A stretch of 64,000 nt of DNA from Azospirillum picis. GTDB taxonomy: Bacteria; Pseudomonadota; Alphaproteobacteria; Azospirillales; Azospirillaceae. Under the pieces are notes generated by a model. It searched no databases. It saw nothing but the letters and a program-made list of their open reading frames with translations, and had not been told where the DNA came from. Shown in pieces: positions 33,063 through 41,011 of this stretch. The first letter of the stretch is position 1. Each line of letters opens with the position of its first letter. The translations under genes and the position numbers were made by a program. The stretch is taken from positions 1-64,000 of the forward strand of contig NZ_JAGINO010000018.1 of the NCBI RefSeq assembly GCF_017876115.1, written 5' to 3'.

Positions 33063-33500
33063 TTATTCGGAACGGTAGCGCTGGTGGCAGGCCTTGCAAC
33101 TGTCGGCCATGGCACCGAACGCCTTGGCCGTCGCGGCCTTGTCACCCGACGCCGCGGCGACCTTCAAGGCCTGTGCGGATGCCTGAAGCCCCTCGGCCTT
33201 GGCGGTGAAGTCCGGGAAATTGGCCCAGATCACCTCCTTGGCCGCCGTCTTGCCCTTGTCCGAGCCCGGCGGGAACAGGCTGGGGATTTTGGCGGCGAAG
33301 GCGTCGATGCGGTCGGCCACCGGACCGACGGCGGCCAGATCGCCCGCGCCGATGGCGTCCTTGATCTCGCCCATCGCCTTCTTGTAGTCCTCGAACCCGG
33401 CCTTGCGGGTCTGGATGACGTCCTGGGCCAGGGCGGCACCGCCGGTCAACATCAGCGCGGCCGAGGCCGCCAGCACGATACGGGAAAACAAGGTTCTCAT
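33063..33500 (-). CDS. Cytochrome c' (c-556 type)
   Basis: This 145-residue periplasmic protein has a signal peptide ending about residue 25 (ALMLTGGAALAQD) and a four-helix cytochrome c' fold. Its haem site, CKACHQRYR, is at the very C-terminus, as expected for this class. Cytochromes c' bind NO and can protect against nitrosative stress, while low-spin c-556 forms carry electrons. The methionine or aromatic residue that would decide spin type cannot be judged with certainty. It is convergent with the peroxidase gene. Confidence 0.92.
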   Translation of the reverse strand: MRTLFSRIVLAASAALMLTGGAALAQDVIQTRKAGFEDYKKAMGEIKDAIGAGDLAAVGPVADRIDAFAAKIPSLFPPGSDKGKTAAKEVIWANFPDFTAKAEGLQASAQALKVAAASGDKAATAKAFGAMADSCKACHQRYRSE

Positions 33501-33880
33501 CCCTTCCTGAATTTGATCCCCCGCCGGACCTTACACACTCCCGCGCTCAAGCTGTCAAGCGAAGCGGCCCCATGGGAGCCGCCATGCCATGGCGTTGATT
33601 CCCAAGCCAAACGAAGGTCCTGCGGCGGATCCGCCTGCGGGCGCCGACGGCCTTTTCGCGGCATGTCCCGCAGCGCTGCCGCGCCGGCGGCGTATGGGGC
33701 GCCGCGAGGCCGCCACAGGGCGGAAAATCCGTGGAAGCGGACGGTTTCGCCGGGCCGACCGGCCTTGCAACCATGGTGGAGCGGAAGTAAGGTCCGGCCT
33801 CGCGCCTTCCACCCGGAGGAGCAGGCGTCGCACGACGTCTCCGCCACACCGTCACCACAGCCCTGAGGGGGCCCGCCGCC
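33501..33880. other. Intergenic region before the aspartate aminotransferase gene
   Basis: This 380-base divergent gap has no frame with homology, no tRNA-like fold and no strong repeat. I see only generic GC-rich sequence and presume it holds the promoters of both flanking genes. Confidence 0.5.
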
Positions 33881-35086
33881 ATGTCGATTATCGCGTCCCG
33901 TCTCTCGCGCATCAAGCCGTCGCCGACCATCGCCGTGACCAACAAAGCCCGCGAACTGAAGGCGGCCGGTCGCGACGTCATCGGCCTGGGTGCCGGCGAG
34001 CCGGACTTCGACACCCCCGACAACATCAAGGCCGCCGCCATCAAGGCGATCGAGTCCGGTGACACCAAATACACCGCGGTGGACGGCACGCCCGCGCTGA
34101 AGAAGGCGATCTGCGCCAAGTTCGAGCGTGAGAACGGCCTGAAATACACCCCCGACCAGATCACCGTCGGCGTCGGTGGCAAGCAGGTGCTGTACAACGC
34201 CCTGATGGCGACGCTGAATCCGGGCGACGAGGTCATCATCCCGGCCCCCTACTGGGTCAGCTATCCGGACATGGTGGAACTGGCGGAAGGCACGCCGGTC
34301 GCCGTGTCCTGCCCGGCCGAGCAGGGGTTCAAGCTGCAGCCCGCCGACCTGGAAAAGGCGATCACGCCGAAGACCAAGTGGCTGATCCTGAACTCGCCGT
34401 CGAACCCGTCGGGCGCCGCCTACACCCGCGCCGAGATGAAGGCGCTGACCGATGTGCTGGTCAAGCACCCGCATGTCTGGGTGATGACCGACGACATGTA
34501 CGAGCACCTGCTGTATGACGGCCTGGAGTTCGTCACCCCGGCCCAGGTCGAGCCGTCGCTGTACGACCGCACCCTAACCGTCAACGGCGTGTCGAAGTCC
34601 TACGCGATGACCGGCTGGCGCATCGGCTATGCCGGCGGCCCAAAGGATCTGATCAAGGCCATCGGCGTGATCCAGAGCCAGTCGACCTCCAACCCGACCT
34701 CCATCGCCCAGGCCGCCGCCGTCGAAGCCCTGAACGGCCCGCAGGACTTCATCAAGGAGCGTGCGGAGGTGTTCCGCGAGCGCCGCGACCTGGTGGTGTC
34801 GATGCTGAACCAGGCCACCGGCCTGAGCTGCCCGAAGCCGGAAGGCGCCTTCTACGTCTATCCGTCCTGCGCCGGCACCATCGGCAAGAAGACCCCGGAC
34901 GGCAAGGTGATCGGGACCGACGAGGATTTCGTCACCTACCTGCTGGAGTCGGAGGGCGTCGCCGTCGTCCAGGGGTCGGCATTCGGCCTCGCCCCGCATT
35001 TCCGCATCTCCTACGCGACCTCGACGGAAGCGCTGGAAGAGGCGTGCAAGCGCATCCAGCGCGCCTGCGGCAACCTGCGCGACTGA
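33881..35086 (+). CDS. aatA: Aspartate aminotransferase (class I/II, AspB type)
   Basis: This 401-residue PLP enzyme interconverts aspartate and 2-oxoglutarate with oxaloacetate and glutamate. The catalytic lysine is in VNGVSKSYAMTGWRIGYAGG, near residue 240. Other landmarks are RVIGLGAGEPDFDTPDNIK-like GLGAGEPDFDTPD, NSPSNPSGAAYT and the substrate arginine in HFRISYATS. This is the type Ib enzyme typical of alphaproteobacteria; some members also accept prephenate. It is a single gene followed by a clear terminator. Confidence 0.95.
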   Translation: MSIIASRLSRIKPSPTIAVTNKARELKAAGRDVIGLGAGEPDFDTPDNIKAAAIKAIESGDTKYTAVDGTPALKKAICAKFERENGLKYTPDQITVGVGGKQVLYNALMATLNPGDEVIIPAPYWVSYPDMVELAEGTPVAVSCPAEQGFKLQPADLEKAITPKTKWLILNSPSNPSGAAYTRAEMKALTDVLVKHPHVWVMTDDMYEHLLYDGLEFVTPAQVEPSLYDRTLTVNGVSKSYAMTGWRIGYAGGPKDLIKAIGVIQSQSTSNPTSIAQAAAVEALNGPQDFIKERAEVFRERRDLVVSMLNQATGLSCPKPEGAFYVYPSCAGTIGKKTPDGKVIGTDEDFVTYLLESEGVAVVQGSAFGLAPHFRISYATSTEALEEACKRIQRACGNLRD

Positions 35087-35110
35087 TCCTCGCGCCGGGT
35101 TCGGAACAGG

Positions 35111-35151
35111 GAAGGGGCCGGCACCGCGGGGTGCCGGCCCCTTTTCCTTTC
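35111..35151 (+). terminator. Intrinsic terminator after the aspartate aminotransferase gene
   Basis: AAGGGGCCGGCACC GCGG GGTGCCGGCCCCTT forms a perfect fourteen-pair stem followed by TTCCTTT. Confidence 0.88.
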
Positions 35152-35313
35152 CGGGCGCCTCGTCGGGGCGCCCGCCTGCTTCCCGGTCCTCGCCTCGGCC
35201 CAACTGGCCCGTTTCCCACGGCGTTGCCCTTCAACCGGCCGCACGCCGGGCTTCATGGATATCGTTCCGCCGCGCCAACGCCCGCTGGACGGGCGATGGG
35301 CTTCGCTCGGCGG

Positions 35314-37353
35314 TCACTGGGCGGCCAGCATCTCCCGGCGGATTTCCACCGCGCGGTCGGCGGCCTTGCCGACCACCTCCTGCAGGCGGTCAAACTCGGC
35401 GCTGTAGCTGCCGACGCCGAAGGTCAGCGACCGCAGTTCGACGATCAGGTCATGCATGTCCGCCTGCGGCATGCATGCCTTCACCTCGTCCCAGCCCAGC
35501 CAGCCCGGCCGGGCATCGAACCCGAGCAACTGGCCGCGCCGGCCGCTGACCAGCCGCTGCACCTTCGGCGTGAAGATGCTGGGGACGGCGATGGTGACGG
35601 TCAGGATCGGCTCCAGCAGCACCGGCTCGCAGGCCGGCAGCGCCTCGGCCATCGCCTGCCGCGCCACGGTCTTGAAGGCCATGTCGGAGCTGTCGACGGC
35701 GTGGAACTGGCCGCCGGTGAGCCTGACGGCGAAGTCCACCACCGGGAAGCCCAGCGGGCCGCGGACCGCCGCCTCGCGCACGCCGGCCTCGACCGCCGGG
35801 ATGTACTGGCGCGGCACGGCGCCGCCGACCACCGCATCCTCGAACCGGATGCCGGACCCCCGCGGCAGTGGACGGATCTCCACATGGATGTCGGCGAATT
35901 GGCCATGGCCGCCGGTCTGGCGTTTGAAACGGGCGTGATGGCTGCTGCCCTTGCGGATCGTTTCCTTGTAGGGCACCTGCGGCGGCTGGCCCTTCACCGG
36001 AACGTTGAAGCGGTTGCGAAGCCGGTCCATGGCCAGTTTCAGATGCACGTCGCCCTGGCCCCACAGGACCAGCTCGCCGGTTTCCCCGGACTGGTCGAGC
36101 GTCAGCGAGGGATCCTCCTCCCGCAGCTTCTGGAGGGCGGCGGACAGTTTCACCTCGTCGCTGCGGTTCTCGGCGCGCAGCGCCAGACCATGGACGGGCG
36201 CGGCGGCGGCCGGCCAGTCGGCGGGCGCCCCCAGGTTCGCCCGGTCGGTCAGCCGGTCGCCGGTCGTCGCCTTCTCCAGCCGGCCGAGGGCCACGAGGTC
36301 GCCGGCGACCGCCTGGGGCACCTTGGTCTGGTCGCGTCCGAACGGCTGGAAAATCCCTGACACCCGTTCGCCCGCCAGGGCCATGCCGTCGCTGACGGTG
36401 CCGCGCCAGACGCGCGCCAGGCTCAGCTTGCCGGCGTGGGACCCCATCATCGTCCTGACCACCTGGGCCGCCACCGCCGCATCCGCCGGGATGTTGGCGC
36501 GGGCCGCGGCGACGCCACACTCCGGCCCCTCGTGCCGCAGGGCCTTGAGCAGGCGCCGGATGCCGTTGTCGTTCTCGGCCGATCCGAAGAAGACCGGGAC
36601 GATCAGGTCGTCGGCCAGCCCGTGCGCCAGCGTCTCGTAAAGCTCGGCGCTGTCGGGAGCCATTTCATCCAGCAGCTTTTCCAGGAGGGCATCGTCGAAA
36701 TCGGCAGCCGACTCCATCATGGACTGCCGTGCTTGCGCCTCCCATTCCCTCGCCGCTTCCGGGACCGCGACGCGGTCGGAGGGCTGATGGGGCTTGAAGC
36801 GCCACGCCCGTTCGCTGACCAGGTCGATCAGCCCGGTGATCTGGCCGTTCTCGCGCATGGGCACCTCGCGCAGCACCAGCTTGCGGGTCGAGACCTCCTG
36901 GTAGGCGGTGACGACGTCGCGCACGCGCAGGTCGCCCAGAGTGTCGATCTTGTTGATGAACAGCAGGTGCGGGATGCGGTGGTCGTCCAGCATCTTGAAG
37001 AGGGGAGCCAGCAGCACCGCCTTCTCCGGCGCGGCCTCCGCGACCACCACGGCGATGTCGGCCGCCATGAGGGCCGCCTGTGCTTCGCCCGCCAGCTCGA
37101 CAGAGCCGGGACAGTCCAGGATCGACCAGCGCTCCCCGAGATAGTCGAGGGAGGCGACGTTCAGTTCGGTGCTCATCGAGCGGGCCTTGGCCTCCGGCGA
37201 GGAGTCGCCCACGGCATTGCCGTCGCGCACGCTGCCCTTGCGGGTGATGGCACCGGCGGCGAACAGCAGGCTCTCCAGCAGCGTCGTCTTGCCGGAGAGA
37301 TAGGGGCCGACCAGCGCCGCGCAGCGCGCCGTCCGGATTTGCGTATGCGGCAT
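35314..37353 (-). CDS. Elongation factor G-like GTPase (EF-G paralogue)
   Basis: This 679-residue translational GTPase is related to EF-G, with G-domain motifs GPYLSGKTTLLES (about 17), DCPGSVELAG (about 81) and FINKID (about 134). Domains II-V follow, with TGGHGQFADIHVEIRPL and a final EF-G C-terminal domain containing GRRGQLLGFDARPG. It is shorter and more divergent than canonical FusA and lies away from the rpsL/rpsG/tuf cluster, so it is a paralogue. Its role may be translocation under stress, ribosome recycling or ribosome protection. I start at MPHTQIR because GGGAGG lies just upstream of it. Confidence 0.88.
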   Translation of the reverse strand: MPHTQIRTARCAALVGPYLSGKTTLLESLLFAAGAITRKGSVRDGNAVGDSSPEAKARSMSTELNVASLDYLGERWSILDCPGSVELAGEAQAALMAADIAVVVAEAAPEKAVLLAPLFKMLDDHRIPHLLFINKIDTLGDLRVRDVVTAYQEVSTRKLVLREVPMRENGQITGLIDLVSERAWRFKPHQPSDRVAVPEAAREWEAQARQSMMESAADFDDALLEKLLDEMAPDSAELYETLAHGLADDLIVPVFFGSAENDNGIRRLLKALRHEGPECGVAAARANIPADAAVAAQVVRTMMGSHAGKLSLARVWRGTVSDGMALAGERVSGIFQPFGRDQTKVPQAVAGDLVALGRLEKATTGDRLTDRANLGAPADWPAAAAPVHGLALRAENRSDEVKLSAALQKLREEDPSLTLDQSGETGELVLWGQGDVHLKLAMDRLRNRFNVPVKGQPPQVPYKETIRKGSSHHARFKRQTGGHGQFADIHVEIRPLPRGSGIRFEDAVVGGAVPRQYIPAVEAGVREAAVRGPLGFPVVDFAVRLTGGQFHAVDSSDMAFKTVARQAMAEALPACEPVLLEPILTVTIAVPSIFTPKVQRLVSGRRGQLLGFDARPGWLGWDEVKACMPQADMHDLIVELRSLTFGVGSYSAEFDRLQEVVGKAADRAVEIRREMLAAQ

Positions 37354-37993
37354 CAACACCTCCCGTGGAAGCTTGGGGCTGTCGTGGCTGGGCACGTGAG
37401 CCGGACGGCCGGGACCGGGTGGCTCCATGAGGGAGGCCGCGGGTCCGGACCGGTTGCCGGCTGCCCATGGCGGCCCGCTGGCATGTGGCGTCAGGCACTC
37501 GTTATGGCGTCAGGCGATCCGCGGGGGAGCCCTGGCCGGCCTTCCCCCTCTGCGCGCGTCATCAGCGCAAGTCATCAACGCACGTCGTCGGCATCCCCGT
37601 ACTGCTGCCGCGCGGCGGAGGGAGTCCGGTTCGGGCGGAACACCCGCATCGGACCTTCGATGCTCCACCCGAAAAGCACGCCTGTCGACGGAAAAAAGGG
37701 GCGGCAAACCGTCACGCGCCGGTGCAAGGACGGAGCCGGCCTCCGCCCGCGAAGGCCGGCTTGCGGTGCGAAGGCGCGTGTTTCCATCGGGACGAAAGCG
37801 GAGAGACAACAGGCTGGGGTTGTGGTGGCCGGGCGGACTGTGACCGTAAGGAAATTCTTCTGACAAACTCCTGAAACCTTCAGGTAGCATATCGTTTAGG
37901 ATTTTCTGCGCACCGGATGCTGCCGGTGCCCATCAACAATCAACAGGGCGCTCCTTGCGTTGGGGGGCAGTCCGGCTCATGGGGGACGTGCAC
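37354..37993. other. Long divergent intergenic region
   Basis: This 640-base gap separates the EF-G paralogue from the Cache protein gene. I find no frame with homology. A small inverted repeat, CCTGAAACCTTCAGG at 37870-37884, lies about 110 bases before the Cache gene in an AT-richer stretch and may be a regulatory site. The rest looks like leader and promoter sequence. Confidence 0.5.
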
Positions 37994-38479
37994 ATGCGCT
38001 CGTGGTTTCGCCTGCTGGCGGCTGGTCTGGTCACCGTCGGCATTGCCGTCTCGATTCCAGCCGTCTCGACTTCCAGCGTCGCCCAGGATGCCAAGCCGAC
38101 CCGGGAGGAGGCCAAATCGGTGACCCTGAAGGCTGCCGACCTGATCACCCAAAAGGGGCTGGAGGAGGCGGCCAAGGCCTTCAATGCCGAGGGGCCGTTC
38201 AAGCACGGTGAACTCTACGTCAACGTCATCGATTTCGCGGGAGTCTGGAAGGTCTATCCGCCCCGGCCGGCCGGGGTCGGGCAGAGCGTCATCAACGTCA
38301 AGGATCCCGACGGGCGCTTTGTCGTGCAGGACGTCCTGGCGGTTGCCAAGGACAAAGGGGAGGGCTGGGTCGAATACCGCTGGCTGAATCCGGCCAGCAA
38401 CAAGATCGAGCCGAAGGTCAGCTACGTGAAGCGCATTCCCGGCCAGGATCTGGTCGCCTACGTCGGCATCTACAGGTGA
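37994..38479 (+). CDS. Secreted single-Cache domain protein
   Basis: This 161-residue protein has a signal peptide (about 1-30) and one Cache sensor domain: KAADLITQKGLEEAAKAFN, GELYVNVIDFAGVWKVYPPRPAGVGQSVIN, WVEYRWLNPASNKIEPKVSYVKRI and VAYVGIY. Cache domains normally form the extracellular sensor of chemoreceptors and kinases; here one is made as a free periplasmic protein. The adjacent chemoreceptor, 30 bases downstream, has no Cache domain. The ATG at MRSWFRL has GGGGGAC before it; an ATG 15 bases earlier is also possible. Confidence 0.82.
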   Translation: MRSWFRLLAAGLVTVGIAVSIPAVSTSSVAQDAKPTREEAKSVTLKAADLITQKGLEEAAKAFNAEGPFKHGELYVNVIDFAGVWKVYPPRPAGVGQSVINVKDPDGRFVVQDVLAVAKDKGEGWVEYRWLNPASNKIEPKVSYVKRIPGQDLVAYVGIYR

Positions 38480-38509
38480 CCGCAGCCATTCAAGCGGTGG
38501 AGGGTGAGG

Positions 38510-40279
38510 ATGAGCAGCGGTGTCCTTGCGCGCCGGCCTGAATTCCGGGCCGGGTTTTCGCAGCCCGGGTTCTCGCAGGCCGGGTTTTCACTGGCTGGAC
38601 TGTCGGTGGCCGGCCGGGTGTTTGCGGCTCCCCTGCTGGGGGTGCTGCTGATGGTGGCGGCGCTGGTGCTGGCCGACCGGGAGGCGGAGCGGTCGCTGGC
38701 CGCGGTCGACGCCATCCATCGCGAGGCAGCCGAGCGGCTCGGTCGCGTCGACCGCCTGGTCGCCATCGCCCAGTCCATCCACGGCGACGTGGCGCGCCAC
38801 CTCGCCCTGTCCGGGTCCGGCATCGAGGAGTCGAGGCTCCAGGGGATGCGCGATGCGATCGCCGGCAAGCTGGGAGAGACAAGGGCGGGAACCGCCGAGT
38901 TGCGGGCGATGCCGCTGCCGGAGGCCGAGCGCACCATGCTCGACGAGCTGTCGGAACGGCTCGGCGCCTATGCGGCCGCGGTGGACGAGATGAACCAGAT
39001 GGCGGCCATCGACCGCCTGATCGGCATCCCGATGATGGCTCACACCGACGACCGCTTCTCGGCCCTCATCGGCAAGATCGTGCAGACGCAGGAGGCGATC
39101 GGCCGCTCCACCGCGACGGCCATCCAGGCGACGCGCGATGCCGCGGCCGCGGCGCGGCTGCGGTTCGCCCTGGCGATGGGCGGGTTTCTGCTGGCGATGA
39201 TGGCCGGCGGGCTGCTGCTTGCGCGCTCCATCACCCGTCCCTTGCGGCGGCTGTCGGACAACACCGCCGCATTGGCCGCGGGCCGGCTCGACACCGTGGT
39301 GGAAGGCGGCTGGATGCGCAACGAGATCGGCGCCATGGCCCGCGCGCTGGAGGTCTTCCAGGCCAATTCCCACGAGGTGCGGCGGCTGACCGCCGAGCAG
39401 GAGCGGCAGAAGGCGCAGGCGGAGGCGGAGAAACGGCGTGCCATCGACGAACTGGCCGACCTGCTCGAGGCGCAGGTCGCCGAGGTGGTGCAGCAGGTCG
39501 GCGCCGGCTCCCACCAGGTGCGCGGCAATGCGGCCGGCATGCTGGAGCGCGCCGTCGGCGCCGAACGCCAGGCTGCCGCGGTCGCGTCGGCCAGCGCCTT
39601 GGCAGGGGCCAGCGTGCAGACCGCCGCCGCCGCGACCGAGGAGATGTCGGCCTCCATCGCCGGGATCGGTGACCAGGTTCGCCGCTCCTTCGAGATCGTG
39701 CGCGGGGCGGTCACGGCGGTCGAGCAGGCGAACGGCCATGTCCTCGGGCTGTCGGACGCAGCGGCGCGAATCGGCGAGATCGTCGGCCTCATCAACTCCA
39801 TCGCAGCGCAGACCAACCTGCTGGCGCTCAACGCCACCATCGAGGCGGCACGTGCCGGCGAGGCGGGCAGGGGCTTCGCCGTCGTGGCGACCGAAGTGAA
39901 GAACCTCGCCACCCAGACCGCCAAGGCGACCGAGGATATCGGAACGCAGATCGCTGCGATGCAGCAGGTGACCGGCGCCGCCGTCACCGCCGTCCGGGCG
40001 GTGGGGGAGACGGTCGTGTGCATCGACGAGATCGTCGGCTCCATCGCCGGGGCCATGGAGCAGCAGTCGGCCGCGACCCGGGAGATCACCCGCAACGTGC
40101 AGGAGGCAGCCGCCGGCACCCGCGAGGTTTCGCAGACCATCGCCGAGGTCTCGGCCAGCGCCGGAGAGACGGGAACCGCCGCCGGGGAGGTGCTGCGTGC
40201 GGCGGAACTGCTCGACGGTCAGGCGGCGACGCTGAACCGCGAGGTCAAGGGCTTCATCGGCCGCCTTCGCCGGGGATGA
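38510..40279 (+). CDS. Methyl-accepting chemotaxis protein
   Basis: This 589-residue receptor has an N-terminal helix (about 35-55), a short helical periplasmic region (about 56-210), a second helix (about 218-240), HAMP (about 240-295) and a signalling domain. The hairpin tip matches the family: RIGEIVGLINSIAAQTNLLALNATIEAARAGEAGRGFAVVATEVKNLA. The N-terminal 30 residues carry imperfect GFSQ/GFSLAG repeats before the first helix. It follows the secreted Cache protein by 30 bases and is probably co-transcribed with it. No CheR tether is present. Confidence 0.93.
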   Translation: MSSGVLARRPEFRAGFSQPGFSQAGFSLAGLSVAGRVFAAPLLGVLLMVAALVLADREAERSLAAVDAIHREAAERLGRVDRLVAIAQSIHGDVARHLALSGSGIEESRLQGMRDAIAGKLGETRAGTAELRAMPLPEAERTMLDELSERLGAYAAAVDEMNQMAAIDRLIGIPMMAHTDDRFSALIGKIVQTQEAIGRSTATAIQATRDAAAAARLRFALAMGGFLLAMMAGGLLLARSITRPLRRLSDNTAALAAGRLDTVVEGGWMRNEIGAMARALEVFQANSHEVRRLTAEQERQKAQAEAEKRRAIDELADLLEAQVAEVVQQVGAGSHQVRGNAAGMLERAVGAERQAAAVASASALAGASVQTAAAATEEMSASIAGIGDQVRRSFEIVRGAVTAVEQANGHVLGLSDAAARIGEIVGLINSIAAQTNLLALNATIEAARAGEAGRGFAVVATEVKNLATQTAKATEDIGTQIAAMQQVTGAAVTAVRAVGETVVCIDEIVGSIAGAMEQQSAATREITRNVQEAAAGTREVSQTIAEVSASAGETGTAAGEVLRAAELLDGQAATLNREVKGFIGRLRRG

Positions 40280-40459
40280 CGGGGCGCAAGGTGGCATGTG
40301 CGACCTTTTGCATCCGGTGCTGCCCGGAAGTTTGCCTCAAGCGGGCTTGAAACCATGCGCCTGCGCCCAAGCTGATGTCCCGGGACCGCGGGGCGGCAGC
40401 CGGAGACGGCTGCGCCGACGCAGGCGTATGATGCAAGACCCAACAAGAAGGATCGAAGC

Positions 40460-40927
40460 ATGAAGATCGACATCGGGATCTCGGACGCAGACCGCAAATC
40501 CATCGCCGACGGATTGAGCAAGGTTCTGGCCGACACCTTCGCCCTGTACGTCAAGACCCATTCGTTCCACTGGAACGTCACCGGGCCGATGTTCAACACG
40601 CTCCACACCATGTTCATGGACCAGTACACGGAGCTGTGGAACGCCCTCGACGAGATCGCCGAGCGCATCCGCGCGCTGGGCTATCCGGCGCCGGGCAGCT
40701 TCTCGCAGTTCGCCGAGCTGGCGACGATCAAGGAAGAAGCGGGCGTGCCCAAGGCCAACGACATGATCCGCCAGCTCGTCGAGGGTCATGAGGCCGCCGC
40801 CCGCACGATCCGCGGCGTCTTCCCGCTGGCCGAGGAAGGCAGCGACGAGCCGACCGCCGATCTGCTGACCCAGCGCCTGCAGATCCACGACAAGACGGCC
40901 TGGATGCTGCGCAGCCTGCTGGAGTAG
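40460..40927 (+). CDS. dps: Dps-family DNA-binding ferritin-like protein
   Basis: This 155-residue protein forms dodecamers that store iron and protect DNA under starvation or peroxide stress. The ferroxidase site lies in KTHSFHWNVTGPMFNTLHTMFMDQYTELWNALDEIAERIRALG, with the usual His, His, Asp and Glu spacing, and the C-terminal half matches the family (HDKTAWMLRSLLE). It lacks the lysine-rich N-terminal tail used by some Dps proteins for DNA binding. It stands alone, with a stem-loop after it. Confidence 0.93.
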   Translation: MKIDIGISDADRKSIADGLSKVLADTFALYVKTHSFHWNVTGPMFNTLHTMFMDQYTELWNALDEIAERIRALGYPAPGSFSQFAELATIKEEAGVPKANDMIRQLVEGHEAAARTIRGVFPLAEEGSDEPTADLLTQRLQIHDKTAWMLRSLLE

Positions 40928-40967
40928 TCCGGCCTCAAGCCTCACCCTTGATTCTTGCGTTTCTTGC

Positions 40968-41003
40968 GCGCCCCCGCCCGCCGGCTCGACCGTGGGCGGG
41001 GGC
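40968..41003. terminator. Stem-loop between dps and the histidine kinase gene
   Basis: CGCCCCCGCCC ... GGGCGGGGGCG forms a strong eleven-pair stem with no clear T-run. It could end both convergent genes. Confidence 0.6.
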
Positions 41004-41011
41004 GTTCGCGT

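Noticed and set aside
37510..37890. A 126-codon frame in the 37.4-38.0 kb gap
   Set aside because: Arginine/proline-rich and without homology; it looks like random GC-rich sequence.
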